The translations under genes were made by a program, and so were the position numbers. A stretch of DNA of 64,000 bases from Roseibium sp. HPY-6 (lineage in GTDB: Bacteria; Pseudomonadota; Alphaproteobacteria; Rhizobiales; Stappiaceae), in contig NZ_JBEWCD010000001.1 of assembly GCF_040530035.1 (NCBI RefSeq), positions 1,426,001-1,490,000 of the forward strand. The letters run 5' to 3'. Below, piece by piece: positions 17,694 through 27,060 of this stretch. Numbering within the stretch: position 1 is the first letter of the stretch; each line of letters starts with the position of its first letter. The notes below the pieces were generated by a model. It did not search any database. It saw only the letters and a list, made by a program, of their open reading frames with translations, and was not told the DNA's origin.

Positions 17694-18122
17694 CTACCTC
17701 TCAGAGCGGCTCAAACGTAGCACGGTAAGATGCATCAGGGCATCTTCGTTGCCGAGCGATTGCGAGCGCGGTCGAATGGTTGCACCGGCGGACATGAACA
17801 AAAGGCCGGTCATAAAGCTTGTGAACGCAAGGGCAATGATTGCAGTGCCCCAGAACAGTGCGCCGAGTTCGTCAACGAAAACAGTCACTGGCATATATTC
17901 TCCAGCAACCTCAAGAGCTTCGACGCGGCTCAGGTTGAAGGCCAGCACCGGCACGAACAATAGAACTGCCACCGCGAACGTGGCTCCGAAGAACATGGCG
18001 ATCGCTGTCAAATAGCGGGCAAGTCTGCGCCCGCCTCCGGGGCTCGTCTGGCGGGCCGAAGGCATTTCGATATCCGGACGGTCTGCACGCACAGACGGGT
18101 CCTGCACAAAAAACGAATTCAT
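17694..18122 (-). CDS. Small membrane protein coupled to ABC exporter
   Basis: 142 residues; no family recognised. The N-terminal 35 residues are polar and Pro/Arg-rich, then come a hydrophobic helix (about 36-62, YLTAIAMFFGATFAVAVLL), a loop, and a second helix (about 88-112, LGALFWGTAIIALAFTSF). The C-terminal tail is Arg/Ser-rich. It ends 2 bases before the ABC exporter start, and its final codons supply that gene's Shine-Dalgarno sequence, so an accessory role for the exporter is plausible. A probable leader peptide lies upstream (18324-18250). Confidence 0.65.
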   Translation of the reverse strand: MNSFFVQDPSVRADRPDIEMPSARQTSPGGGRRLARYLTAIAMFFGATFAVAVLLFVPVLAFNLSRVEALEVAGEYMPVTVFVDELGALFWGTAIIALAFTSFMTGLLFMSAGATIRPRSQSLGNEDALMHLTVLRLSRSER

Positions 18123-18249
18123 CGGAACAGCTCCGAAAGGGGATCAGGATCGATGGCGACGGCGGACACGCTTTGAATGGCGTGCAGCACACACAGCGGC
18201 TTGAGCCGTTCACCGCAAAATTATTGAGAAAGAGAAGGTGCGACGGCGC

Positions 18250-18324
18250 CTAACGCTGCCGTGGGGCGACCTTGCTGCAACCGGCATGGGCGAAGCACGG
18301 GTGGATCATGCAAAGATCTATCAT
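18250..18324 (-). CDS. Probable 24-residue leader peptide with Cys residues
   Basis: A perfect AGGAGG lies 6 bases before the ATG at 18324. The peptide starts MIDLCMIHPC, has cysteines at 5, 10 and 16 and histidines at 8 and 13, and ends in a basic APRQR. The stop is at 18250-18252. It sits 128 bases upstream of the small membrane protein and ABC exporter operon on the same strand, with a small hairpin (CGGCTCAAGCCG) in between. Short, strongly initiated Cys/His-rich peptides ahead of transport genes often act as translation-coupled sensors, for example of cysteine or metal; that role here is inference. Confidence 0.55.
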   Translation of the reverse strand: MIDLCMIHPCFAHAGCSKVAPRQR

Positions 18325-18505
18325 GTATGCCCTCCTGGTTGCGCGACCCGATTGCCGCAGGGAAAAACGTCAACACTCTTGAGTTGACAAGCCGATGTCC
18401 TAACCGTTTTCGGTGAAAATGGGAAGGGGCAACACGAACACAGACGCTACGAAGCTGACATCTGTTGCCAATCGGACACATCGAACCGGCGGATCTGCAA
18501 CAGAT

Positions 18506-20368
18506 TCAGTCCAATTCGTTCCCGTCCGTAAAGTCTTGCAAGTGAATTTCGGCTTCTCTGGCAGACATGGGCGCGGCAATCAGATCGCCTTGAATGAATC
18601 GGCACCCGAATTCCTGCAAGATCTCGCGCTGAGCTTTGGTGACCACGCCTACTGCCATCACCTGGCACCCGAACTTGTGGGCAAGTTCGATGACCGCCTG
18701 GGTCAGGTGCCGCTTTTTCGCGTCCGTTTCCAAATCGCTTACCAGCCAGGGACTGATTTTCATGACATGCGCACTGACCTGAATGAGTTGTGCAACACCG
18801 CCATGAACACTACCGACATTGTCGAGTGCAATCCTGCAGCCGAGTTTTGAAATTCTGTCGATCGCGTTTTGAAGGCAGTCGGGTTCGTCGAAGTGAATCG
18901 CTTGCGGCTTGAATTGAACGATCAGGTCTTCCAATGGAAAGTCCGCATCTTCGCACAACTGCCGCAGTTTTTCTTCGAAACCCGGTGTGCTGATGCTTGC
19001 GCCCGTCAGATCAACTGTCAGCGTATAGAACCCGCCCGTTGCTTCGCGCAGCCGTCTGATCTCGGCAAGGCCCTGTCGCAAGCCAAACCGTTCGATGCGT
19101 GCCATGCGCACTACGTCTTCCTGCTCGGAGAGCATGTTCGCCGGGTCGACAAGCCCTTCGGACGGGTGCAGCCAATGTGTGGACACCTCGTAGCCCATCA
19201 CCTTACTGTCCTGAAGATCGAACTGCGGTTGCATCAACAGTGTCAGGTTGCCGCTTTCAAGATCCTGGTCCAGTTGCGCCATGCTCATGCGCCTGTGCCG
19301 GTGGGCAGCCCCAAGCGCGTCGGTGTACCAGGACAAACGCCCTCGTCCAGATTTCTTTGCCGCATATAGCGCAATGTCGGCCTGGTTGATGAGTTCAGCC
19401 AGGCTGGTCTTGTCTGTATCGGCAAGAACAAGTCCAACGCTCCCGGCGACCTTCAACCTTTCCCGCTCGATGGTGATCGGTCTGGTCAAATCATCGAGCA
19501 TCTGTTGCGCGAACTGCTCCATCTGATCCGGGCCGGCCGGATCGGAAATTGCCGCCAGAAACTCGTCACCACCAACCCTTGCGACGACACCATTGTCTGC
19601 AACAACCGTCCTGAGCACGCCGGCCACATGTCGCAGCACCGTGTCACCCGCGCTATGACCATGGCTGTCATTGATATCCTTGAAATGATCCAGATCGAAA
19701 TGAATGACGCCGACCCTGCGTGCGTCGCCTCTTTGCGACGATAGCCGCTCCTGCAGGAAAGATGTGATTTTCGCGCGGGTCGCAAGACCGGTCAGTTCGT
19801 CGTGCTCGGCCTGATACTTTAATCGCTTGCGCGTTTCCTCAAGTTCAGCAAAACGCTCCACCTCACGTGTTACGTCCTGGCACAGGATGATCATGCGGGT
19901 CTTGTCGTCGGTATCGCCTTCAACCTGTGCGAAAGTGAGTTGATTCCAGAACAGTTCACCGTTCTTGCGCTGGTTCTGGATCAACTCCTTGAAGCCGGAA
20001 GAAAACTTTCCCAGATCGAACTTGAAATTATTCAGGTCTTCAGCTGTCAGTTGATTGTTCGGAGGGAGGACGAATTCCTGTGGGCGGCGCCCCCGAATTT
20101 CTTCTGCGCTAAACCCGGTGATACGCGTATAGGCAGGATTCGACCACTCGATCCGGCCGTAAATGTCCTGCATCACCAAGCCTTCATGAGCATGTTCGAC
20201 CACGGTTTTCAGAACAGCAGCATCGTTTCCGAAATTCGAAGCTGCATCATATGCGGTTCGTTTACCTGTAAAGCGCCCAACAAGAAACACCGCGAACAGG
20301 AGCAGCGCTCCCATCCCGACAAACAAAATCAGGTTCAATGCGGTCAGGTCGGCCGTGTAGTCATCCAT
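18506..20368 (-). CDS. PAS-GGDEF protein with degenerate EAL domain
   Basis: 620 residues. One N-terminal transmembrane helix (about 9-31), a PAS domain (about 50-170), a GGDEF domain (about 190-345) with an intact RVGGDEF (GGDEF 266-270), and an EAL-like domain (about 360-610). The diguanylate cyclase site looks active, but no RxxD inhibitory site precedes it. The EAL domain has lost key residues: EAL is EVS, the metal-binding DDFGTG is DNVGSV, and the AEGVE loop is AVGVV, so phosphodiesterase activity is unlikely; c-di-GMP binding or a structural role may remain. It is probably a membrane-bound c-di-GMP synthase responding to a PAS ligand. Confidence 0.88.
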   Translation of the reverse strand: MDDYTADLTALNLILFVGMGALLLFAVFLVGRFTGKRTAYDAASNFGNDAAVLKTVVEHAHEGLVMQDIYGRIEWSNPAYTRITGFSAEEIRGRRPQEFVLPPNNQLTAEDLNNFKFDLGKFSSGFKELIQNQRKNGELFWNQLTFAQVEGDTDDKTRMIILCQDVTREVERFAELEETRKRLKYQAEHDELTGLATRAKITSFLQERLSSQRGDARRVGVIHFDLDHFKDINDSHGHSAGDTVLRHVAGVLRTVVADNGVVARVGGDEFLAAISDPAGPDQMEQFAQQMLDDLTRPITIERERLKVAGSVGLVLADTDKTSLAELINQADIALYAAKKSGRGRLSWYTDALGAAHRHRRMSMAQLDQDLESGNLTLLMQPQFDLQDSKVMGYEVSTHWLHPSEGLVDPANMLSEQEDVVRMARIERFGLRQGLAEIRRLREATGGFYTLTVDLTGASISTPGFEEKLRQLCEDADFPLEDLIVQFKPQAIHFDEPDCLQNAIDRISKLGCRIALDNVGSVHGGVAQLIQVSAHVMKISPWLVSDLETDAKKRHLTQAVIELAHKFGCQVMAVGVVTKAQREILQEFGCRFIQGDLIAAPMSAREAEIHLQDFTDGNELD

Positions 20369-20564
20369 TTGTTTTTTTCGTCGATTGGTCTAAGCACCAA
20401 AGACTAAGCTGCCAAAATACATTGAAAAAAACACTAAACAGCTGGCCTTCATGATTTTATTGAGAAATATGACAATAAAATTCTTCCTAAAATATCAGGA
20501 AGCTACGCAACTTTGACAGTATGCGCTTCGGGAATACAGGCGATGCCATGAATTTAAGACGTTT

Positions 20565-20589
20565 GGCGCTTCGCCAGTAACGAAGCGCC
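20565..20589. terminator. Perfect 9-bp hairpin, possible terminator
   Basis: GGCGCTTCG / CGAAGCGCC with a 7-base loop, located about 50-75 bases after the stop of the DUF2177 gene (minus strand). No long T run follows on either strand, so it may instead be an RNA 3'-end stabiliser. Confidence 0.45.
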
Positions 20590-20637
20590 CAATTGGCCGA
20601 CTGGCTCAAAAGAGGCTGACAAGAACGCCCCCTGGTG

Positions 20638-21045
20638 CTAGTGCGCCGTCACAAGCCGGGTAAGCACATAGCCCATTCCGGCTGAAAATGCGGACAGGAC
20701 TGTTCCCCAGGCGACGTCAACGATCGTGACGATGACGGGCCAGTTTCTGAGCGTTGCATAGTTAGTGACATCGTAAGTCGCGTACGTGAAGAAACCGAAC
20801 ATGGCTCCGTAAACGATCGCCGTGGCCATGCTTTCCGATTTCAGCGCCGGTGCAACCGCGAACACCACAATTCCGACCACATAGATTATGTAGAAGGCGC
20901 CTGCTGCCGCCATATTCGGCTTGTCCATCAGCAAGTGACCGATGCGGTCGAAATAGAACCGCGTCGCCACTTGTGACAACCAGACATAGTCGACAGCGAG
21001 AAAAACGAGCGCTGTCGCAAAATAGGCAGTGGTGTACTGAACCAT
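20638..21045 (-). CDS. DUF2177 family membrane protein
   Basis: 135 residues with four predicted transmembrane helices (about 5-25, 45-65, 72-92, 105-130). The pattern AVDYVWL near the N-terminus, AAGAFYIIYVVGIVVFAVAPAL, YGAMFGFFTYATYDVTNYATLRNWP and DVAWGTVLSA is characteristic of DUF2177. Function unknown. It is monocistronic, downstream of an ABC exporter on the same strand but 89 bases away. Confidence 0.85.
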   Translation of the reverse strand: MVQYTTAYFATALVFLAVDYVWLSQVATRFYFDRIGHLLMDKPNMAAAGAFYIIYVVGIVVFAVAPALKSESMATAIVYGAMFGFFTYATYDVTNYATLRNWPVIVTIVDVAWGTVLSAFSAGMGYVLTRLVTAH

Positions 21046-21134
21046 GGGATCCTCAGCGGTTTGACCCCTTCATTACGTCCGCCTCGGTGTTTCGGATCAG
21101 CAAAATCGCATTGCAAACCGTTCCACCTTTTCAC

Positions 21135-22988
21135 TCAGGCCGGAACTGCATCTGTCCTGAGAAACCCGCCTGATTGCCGTTGCCAGAGCTGTGCGTATAG
21201 CCCGGTTTTGTCTTGTAGAAGCACGTCATGCGTGCCCTGTTGAACGATCTTTCCTTCGTCCATCACGACCAGCCGGTCCATTGCGGCAATCGTCGACAGA
21301 CGATGCGCGATGGCAATGACCGTTTTTCCAGCCATAAGGCTTTGCAGGTTCTCCTGGATCGCAGCCTCAACCTCCGAATCCAACGCGGATGTCGCCTCGT
21401 CAAGGACCAAAAGGGGCGCATCCTTCAATAGGACGCGTGCGATTGCTATCCGTTGCCGCTGTCCCCCCGACAATTTGACACCGCGTTCGCCAACATAAGC
21501 GTCAAACCCTGTCCGGCCCTTCTTGTCTTCCAGTTTTTCAATGAAGTCGAGCGCGTGCGCCTTGCGCGCCGCCTCAATCAAATCCTCTTCCCGCGCAGAG
21601 CTTCGTCCGTAGCGGATATTTTCACGGATGGAGCGATGCAAAAGGGATGTGTCTTGTGTCACCATTCCTATGGAGCGGCGTAGAGACTCCTGCGCAACAT
21701 GTTTCACGTCCTGGCCGTCGATCAGTATCCGCCCCGCTTCCAGGTCGAAGAACCTGAGCAGCAGGCTCACAAGCGTCGTCTTGCCCGCACCGGACGGTCC
21801 CACCAGACCAACGCGCTCGCCCGGTTGGATGGTAAGATCCAGATGATCGATGACGCCGCCGTCCTTACCGTAGTGAAAGCGGATGTTTTCAAATCTTATC
21901 TCGCCGTGACTGACGCCGAGCTCTTTTGCCTGCGGAGTGTCGGTCAAGGCAATTGGCTTGACGATTGTTTCCATGCTGTCCTGAAGCGATCCGAAGTGGC
22001 GGAACAGACCGTTGAGCTGATTGAAGAGCCGGTTGAGAAGTATGTTCAGCCGCAAGATCAGGCTGAGCGCAAATGCAACATGCCCGGTGCTGATACCGCC
22101 GTCCTGCCAGACCAAAAGTGCCATCGCGGTAATCGAAACGATCATCACGCCATTAATCGACGACATGATTATTCTGATCGATGTCAGGTAACGCGTGAAC
22201 CTCTTGAGTTTCGCAATGAACCCCTCAAGTGATTGCCTGGCGCCCCGGCTTTCCTCCAATGTTGATCCAAAAAGTTTCACCGATTGAATGTTGGTGTAAG
22301 TGTCGACGAACCGCCCGGTGACGCCAGAGTAGCTATTTGCCGTTTCCTTGGAGGCAACGCGGATCCGCGGCACGAAATACCAGGCGGTCACCGCAAAAAG
22401 GCCAAGCCAAAGCGCGACGAGAGCTCCAAGCCTGCCATCCAGTTCCGTGACGAGGATTAGCGTTGTCACCGCATAGACAATGATAAACCAGGCAACCTGT
22501 AACAGGTTGATCATGAAATCGCCTGCTGACATGCCCGCCTGCATGACCTTCTGCACCAACCTGCCCGCCAGGTCATCCTGAAAATAACTCAGGCTCTGCC
22601 GCATGACGCGTTGGTGGCATTGCCATCTGACCAGGTTGAAAAATCCGGGAACAACCGTCTGTTCCTCAACGAGAGCCATCAGCGCAGCAACCAAGGTCCG
22701 CAAGACAAGAACCACCAGTCCCATCAAGAAGAGAGTCCAGGCATGATCACTGAAGAAGGTGGCCCGGTCCCCGGTTTCCAGCAGATCCACAATTCTTCCC
22801 AGGAAATTGAAAATCGTGACTTCGACGAAAGCAGAGAGGCAACCGAGAAAAAGCATTGCCACGAAAGGCCAACGGACTTGCGTTATGAAATAAAGGAGAA
22901 AGCGGAGGCCGCCGCGCGGCATTTCCATGTCCGGTGGGTTTCGAAACGGATCAATCCAGCTTTCGAACAGGCGAAAAAGCGCGGACAC
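21135..22988 (-). CDS. ABC exporter, fused membrane and ATPase domains (2)
   Basis: 617 residues. The six-helix transmembrane domain (about 30-340) is followed by the ATPase domain with Walker A GPSGAGKT, GMVTQDTSLLHRSIRENI, the signature LSGGQRQRIAIARVLLKDAP, Walker B LLVLDEATSALD and an H-loop AIAHRLST. It is clearly paralogous to the exporter at 15853-17691: the start layout (a FDPF/DPFRNP segment), the ATPase and the C-terminal LYAQLWQRQSGGFL are shared. Unlike that one it has no small membrane protein in front. Substrate unknown. Confidence 0.93.
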   Translation of the reverse strand: MSALFRLFESWIDPFRNPPDMEMPRGGLRFLLYFITQVRWPFVAMLFLGCLSAFVEVTIFNFLGRIVDLLETGDRATFFSDHAWTLFLMGLVVLVLRTLVAALMALVEEQTVVPGFFNLVRWQCHQRVMRQSLSYFQDDLAGRLVQKVMQAGMSAGDFMINLLQVAWFIIVYAVTTLILVTELDGRLGALVALWLGLFAVTAWYFVPRIRVASKETANSYSGVTGRFVDTYTNIQSVKLFGSTLEESRGARQSLEGFIAKLKRFTRYLTSIRIIMSSINGVMIVSITAMALLVWQDGGISTGHVAFALSLILRLNILLNRLFNQLNGLFRHFGSLQDSMETIVKPIALTDTPQAKELGVSHGEIRFENIRFHYGKDGGVIDHLDLTIQPGERVGLVGPSGAGKTTLVSLLLRFFDLEAGRILIDGQDVKHVAQESLRRSIGMVTQDTSLLHRSIRENIRYGRSSAREEDLIEAARKAHALDFIEKLEDKKGRTGFDAYVGERGVKLSGGQRQRIAIARVLLKDAPLLVLDEATSALDSEVEAAIQENLQSLMAGKTVIAIAHRLSTIAAMDRLVVMDEGKIVQQGTHDVLLQDKTGLYAQLWQRQSGGFLRTDAVPA

Positions 22989-23147
22989 GGGGAATCTCCT
23001 GATGCATGGGAGCGAATCTGATGACTATTCTATGCTCGCCGTTTCAAATCGGACTATCAAATAAACACGTCAAATGAGGCAGAAGGCATGACAATCGCCG
23101 GTCAAACTGCTATCCACCGCCGCCTGTAATCCGAGATCTTTGAAGCG

Positions 23148-23618
23148 ATGCCAGACATAGCGCTCTACCAACCCGATATACCTCAGAACGCTGGAACGAT
23201 ACTGCGCCTAGGGGCCTGCATGGGTGTTACGGTACACTTGATCGAACCGGCCGGATTTCCGATTTCCGACAGCGCTCTGAAACGTGCCGGCATGGATTAT
23301 CTGGAGCGGGCCACGATGCGCAGGCATCGAAGTTTCGCGGATTTCGAACTGTTTCGCTTGACGCAAAACAAGAGACTTATCTTGCTGACAACCAAAGCTG
23401 AAGTCAGATACACCGACTTCGAGTATCGGCCGGATGATGTACTGTTGATGGGCCGTGAAAGCACCGGCGTTCCTCAGAGCATCCACGATCTCGTCGACGC
23501 ACGATTGACCATTCCCATGATGGAGGGCATGCGTTCAATCAACGTCGCCGTCTCCGCAGGCATGGCGCTCGGTGAAGTCTTGCGGCAAACCGGCACTTTC
23601 CCTAAAAATCCAGATTGA
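23148..23618 (+). CDS. trmL: tRNA (cytidine(34)-2'-O)-methyltransferase
   Basis: 156 residues, a SPOUT-class knotted methyltransferase of TrmL length. Conserved pieces: [20 protein letters not shown] at the N-terminus, [36 protein letters not shown] and the C-terminal knot [26 protein letters not shown]. It methylates the wobble base of tRNA-Leu using SAM. The hemF start follows 48 bases downstream of the stop, suggesting co-transcription. Confidence 0.94.
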   Translation: MPDIALYQPDIPQNAGTILRLGACMGVTVHLIEPAGFPISDSALKRAGMDYLERATMRRHRSFADFELFRLTQNKRLILLTTKAEVRYTDFEYRPDDVLLMGRESTGVPQSIHDLVDARLTIPMMEGMRSINVAVSAGMALGEVLRQTGTFPKNPD

Positions 23619-23665
23619 ACACCTCTTGCACGCCGCCGCGTGGCAAACCGTTGAAAGCCAGTCTC

Positions 23666-24592
23666 ATGAATGCTCCTTCCATGCCAAACCGTGGCGGTCC
23701 GATCCCGGACGAAATCGAGGAAAAGAAGCGGATCGCACCTGCCTGGTTCGAAGCTCTCCGCGACCGGATCTGCAAGTCTTTCGAAGATCTGGAAGACGAG
23801 ATCGGCTCCCTGTCCGGGCCACTGTCAGACAAGCCGGCGGGACGGTTCGAGCGCACCCCCTGGGAACGCACGGACAGCACGGGCGCAAAAGGTGGCGGCG
23901 GGGTCATGTCCATGATGCATGGCCGGGTCTTTGAAAAAGTCGGCGTTCATGTGTCCACTGTTCACGGCGAATTCTCGCCAGAATTTCGCGAACAAATACC
24001 GGGAGCATCCGATGATCCCAGGTTTTGGGCCTCCGGTATCAGTCTGATCGCACATCTGCACAATCCGCATATACCTGCCGTTCACATGAACACCCGGATG
24101 GTCGTGACGACCCGTCAATGGTTTGGCGGCGGCGCCGATCTGACACCCGTACTTGATGCCCGCCGTACCCAGGACGACCCGGATACCCAGGCCTTTCACC
24201 TGGCAATGCGCAACGCATGCGAAGCACACGATGTCGCCGACTACGATGCCTACAAAGCGTGGTGCGACGATTATTTCTTCCTGAAGCACAGGAACGAAGC
24301 GCGCGGTATCGGAGGTATTTTCTACGACTATCTTCACAGTGGTGACTGGGATGCCGATTTTGCGTTCACGAAATCGGTCGGAGAGGCTTTTCTCGGCGTC
24401 TATCCGGAACTCGTTCGTAGGAACTTCGCCAAAAGCTGGACAGAAGCGGAGCGCGAGGAACAGCTCATTCGCCGTGGCCGCTACGTCGAATACAACCTTC
24501 TCTACGACAGAGGCACCATCTTCGGTCTCAAGACAGGCGGCAACGTGGCTTCAATCCTGTCGTCGATGCCACCGGTCGTGAAGTGGCCCTGA
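23666..24592 (+). CDS. hemF: Aerobic coproporphyrinogen-III oxidase
   Basis: 308 residues when started at the ATG 23666; the frame is open upstream to a TTG at 23615 overlapping the trmL stop, and another ATG lies at 23681, so the start is not certain. HemF uses O2 to convert two propionates of coproporphyrinogen III to vinyl groups in haem synthesis. Family marks: [70 protein letters not shown] and [19 protein letters not shown]. It is co-oriented with trmL. O2 dependence fits the aerobic lifestyle implied by petABC. Confidence 0.97.
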   Translation: MNAPSMPNRGGPIPDEIEEKKRIAPAWFEALRDRICKSFEDLEDEIGSLSGPLSDKPAGRFERTPWERTDSTGAKGGGGVMSMMHGRVFEKVGVHVSTVHGEFSPEFREQIPGASDDPRFWASGISLIAHLHNPHIPAVHMNTRMVVTTRQWFGGGADLTPVLDARRTQDDPDTQAFHLAMRNACEAHDVADYDAYKAWCDDYFFLKHRNEARGIGGIFYDYLHSGDWDADFAFTKSVGEAFLGVYPELVRRNFAKSWTEAEREEQLIRRGRYVEYNLLYDRGTIFGLKTGGNVASILSSMPPVVKWP

Positions 24593-24611
24593 ACAACGCC
24601 GCTGCAGGTTT

Positions 24612-25706
24612 CTAAGCTGCTGGCGCTTCGCGCGTGACCGCTCCGAAGGCGCGGCCGAAAAGCATGTCGGCCAGTTTCGCGACGATTTTCTGGTCGAGTT
24701 TTGGCCCCATGTTTTTCATCATTTCGAGGGCCGTACGTGCGGGCACGCTCTGACGGTAAGGACGCTCTTCTGTGAGAGCGGCAAAGATGTCGCAGATGGT
24801 GATGAGACGTACTTGGGGGATCAGCTGGTCACCCTTCAACCGGTTGGGATATCCCGAGCCGTCAACAAATTCGTGGTGCTGGATCGCCATGCGCTTGATG
24901 TTCGGCGACACTTCCAGTCTCGTTTTCAATATATCGCGCCCGAATTGAGGGTGCTTGTCGACTATTGCACGTTCTTCGGTCGTGAGTTTGCCCGCCTTGT
25001 CCAGGATCGTAAGGGGAATACGCATCTTGCCAATATCGTGGACGAGGCCACCCGCGATGACCTCTTTGCAATCGTCTTCGGACCACCCAAGATGCTTCGC
25101 GAGCATTCCAGCGAGACCGGCAACCTGCAGCGAATGGCAATATGTTGCGCTGTGATGCGTTTCAACGGCATTCATCCAACAGGACAGACCGTCCTGTTTC
25201 AACGCACCCAACATGTCCTCGGCGCTCTCATTCATCAGGTTGATGCGAATTTTCGCACCCTCAACCGTCGACAAGCAAAGGCTTTCCAGAAATATGTTGC
25301 TCTTTTTGTAAGCTGCAGTCGTAGATGCTGGCGTTTTTCGGGGAAGAGCTTCCAGGATATCTCTTCCGATGAGCGCATTGACCCGTTTCAGGAGAAGCGG
25401 AAACGGCGCATCACGCTCGATTATTTCCGTCTTGCCCAGTGCAGCCGCCTGAATGACTTCACGCCTGTTCTTCTGGGACACAAGGCAGATGACAGGGATC
25501 TCGGCGATACTGTCCCAAGCAGTCTTAAGCGCTGTAAGCCCGGCGTCCGATGACCCCAGCAATTCAATAACAGCGATCTTGCCTTCGGCGACGGTGTCGG
25601 GCGAAACCTTGTCCATCTCAATCAGACGGGCCGGAAGGAAAAACGGGAGCTTCCTGACCGGTGAATCCAAGGAAAGTTGCCCGTCTGAAATAAGTACAAG
25701 TTCCAT
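24612..25706 (-). CDS. HD-GYP domain protein with receiver-like N-terminus
   Basis: 364 residues. The C-terminal half (about 180-350) is an HD-GYP domain: HHSATYCHSLQVA, the His223-Asp224 pair in LVHDIGK, HHEFVDGSGYP (His277, His278, GYP 285-287) and ICDIFAALTEERPYR. HD-GYP enzymes hydrolyse c-di-GMP to GMP. The N-terminal 115 residues follow a receiver fold (VLISDG, IAVIELLGSSD, ICLVSQ), but the phosphoacceptor position is Glu48 and other acidic-pocket residues are missing, so it is probably a pseudo-receiver. It should lower c-di-GMP, opposing the GGDEF proteins in this window. Confidence 0.88.
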   Translation of the reverse strand: MELVLISDGQLSLDSPVRKLPFFLPARLIEMDKVSPDTVAEGKIAVIELLGSSDAGLTALKTAWDSIAEIPVICLVSQKNRREVIQAAALGKTEIIERDAPFPLLLKRVNALIGRDILEALPRKTPASTTAAYKKSNIFLESLCLSTVEGAKIRINLMNESAEDMLGALKQDGLSCWMNAVETHHSATYCHSLQVAGLAGMLAKHLGWSEDDCKEVIAGGLVHDIGKMRIPLTILDKAGKLTTEERAIVDKHPQFGRDILKTRLEVSPNIKRMAIQHHEFVDGSGYPNRLKGDQLIPQVRLITICDIFAALTEERPYRQSVPARTALEMMKNMGPKLDQKIVAKLADMLFGRAFGAVTREAPAA

Positions 25707-25812
25707 CTAATGTCTCGTTTACGCGCCCGAACAAGTCTTGAGACTTTCATCTCCCGGCTTAACTCTGGGGAAAAACATCAGATATCTTGCCGCAATTTCC
25801 TTTAAAAAAACG

Positions 25813-27057
25813 CTAAGACGAGCTGCCGGAAAGGTCGATCAATTGCTGTTTCGACATAGCGAAATCGCTGTCTTTCCATTCGGCTTCAAGGCGTTTCAGA
25901 ACGACACCGAGTGCAGGACCGGGGGTGTGGCCGGCGGCGATGAGGTCAGCGCCCTTGAGGGGAAATTCGGGCACAGCCAGCTCGCGCAGCGAGATCAGCA
26001 GCTTTTCTAAGCTGAAAGTCTCTTCTGACTTCCTGGCAATACGGGTCGCCCAGACCGCCAGCGCACCATCAATCGCTCCCTGCCTGCCGAAATCATAGAT
26101 CAGAGAAGGTGCGCTTGAGACCGCATCCGTTTGCTTGACGCGTTTCTTGGCTGACCAGGCTGTCTGCATGCGCTTGCGTTCCGCATTCGAAAGCCGAAAA
26201 CGCTCGCTTATCCGCTCGAGATCCTCGCGCACGAACCCGGCAAGCACCACCAGACCAAGTTCGGGGTCGCGTGTTTCATCTGCGGTCCTCTCCAGCTGCC
26301 TGAGTGCGGCGTAGTCGTCGACGCGTGCCAATCCGCCCGTGGCGATTTCCCAAAGACCGCAATCATTCATCAGTTTGATAGCATCCGGCGCCAGAGGAGC
26401 TCTCAGCAAGCGTCGCATTTCATGTCCGATCCGCTCGGCGGACAATCTGCGCAAGCCGTCGCGTTGCCGTAGGCACGCGCCAAGACCTTCCCGGTCAAGC
26501 TCGCCTCTTCCATACGCTGCATAAATCCGGAAAAACCGAAGGATTCTGAGATAGTCTTCCCGGATGCGGCTGTCCGGATCGCCGATAAACCTGACATGCC
26601 GGGCAAGACAATCTTCCAGTCCCCCTAACGGATCGTGCAGTGCGCCGTGCCGGTCGACATATAGCGCGTTCATTGTGAAGTCGCGGCGTTTGGCGTCCAG
26701 TTCCCAATCCCGGCCGAAGACAACGCGCGCTTGCCGGCCGAAGGTTTCCACATCCTGACGCAGGGTCGTCACTTCATAGGGGAAGCCGTCACTGACAATC
26801 GTGATCGTCCCATGGTCGAGACCTGTCCCGATCGGCTTCAGGCCGGCTGTGCTGGCGCGCCGCATGACATCCTCGGGCCGCGCGGTCGTCGCAATGTCCA
26901 CATCGGAGACGGGGTGTCCCAGCAGCGTGTTTCGAACCGCACCACCGACAGCCCTTGCCGTGTCGCCATCCTGTTCGACAGCGGAAAAGACGGCCTGCAA
27001 GCCGGGCTCGTGCAGCCAGCCGGCGGCACGAAGCGTATCTTCAGGCCCTTCAGACAT
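25813..27057 (-). CDS. cca: CCA tRNA nucleotidyltransferase / poly(A) polymerase family
   Basis: 414 residues, a class II nucleotidyltransferase. The N-terminal catalytic head has ARAVGGAVRNTLLG (35-48) and the metal-binding DVD (52-54); next come RRDFTMNALYVDRHG and the RNA/ATP-binding segment RIREDYLRILRFFRIYAAYG. The C-terminal half is helical with no HD domain, as in CCA-adding enzymes of alphaproteobacteria. It adds or repairs the tRNA 3'-CCA. It is downstream of the NUDIX and DUF6111 genes, with 3 bases between DUF6111 and it, so one operon is likely. Confidence 0.92.
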   Translation of the reverse strand: MSEGPEDTLRAAGWLHEPGLQAVFSAVEQDGDTARAVGGAVRNTLLGHPVSDVDIATTARPEDVMRRASTAGLKPIGTGLDHGTITIVSDGFPYEVTTLRQDVETFGRQARVVFGRDWELDAKRRDFTMNALYVDRHGALHDPLGGLEDCLARHVRFIGDPDSRIREDYLRILRFFRIYAAYGRGELDREGLGACLRQRDGLRRLSAERIGHEMRRLLRAPLAPDAIKLMNDCGLWEIATGGLARVDDYAALRQLERTADETRDPELGLVVLAGFVREDLERISERFRLSNAERKRMQTAWSAKKRVKQTDAVSSAPSLIYDFGRQGAIDGALAVWATRIARKSEETFSLEKLLISLRELAVPEFPLKGADLIAAGHTPGPALGVVLKRLEAEWKDSDFAMSKQQLIDLSGSSS

Positions 27058-27060
27058 ATC

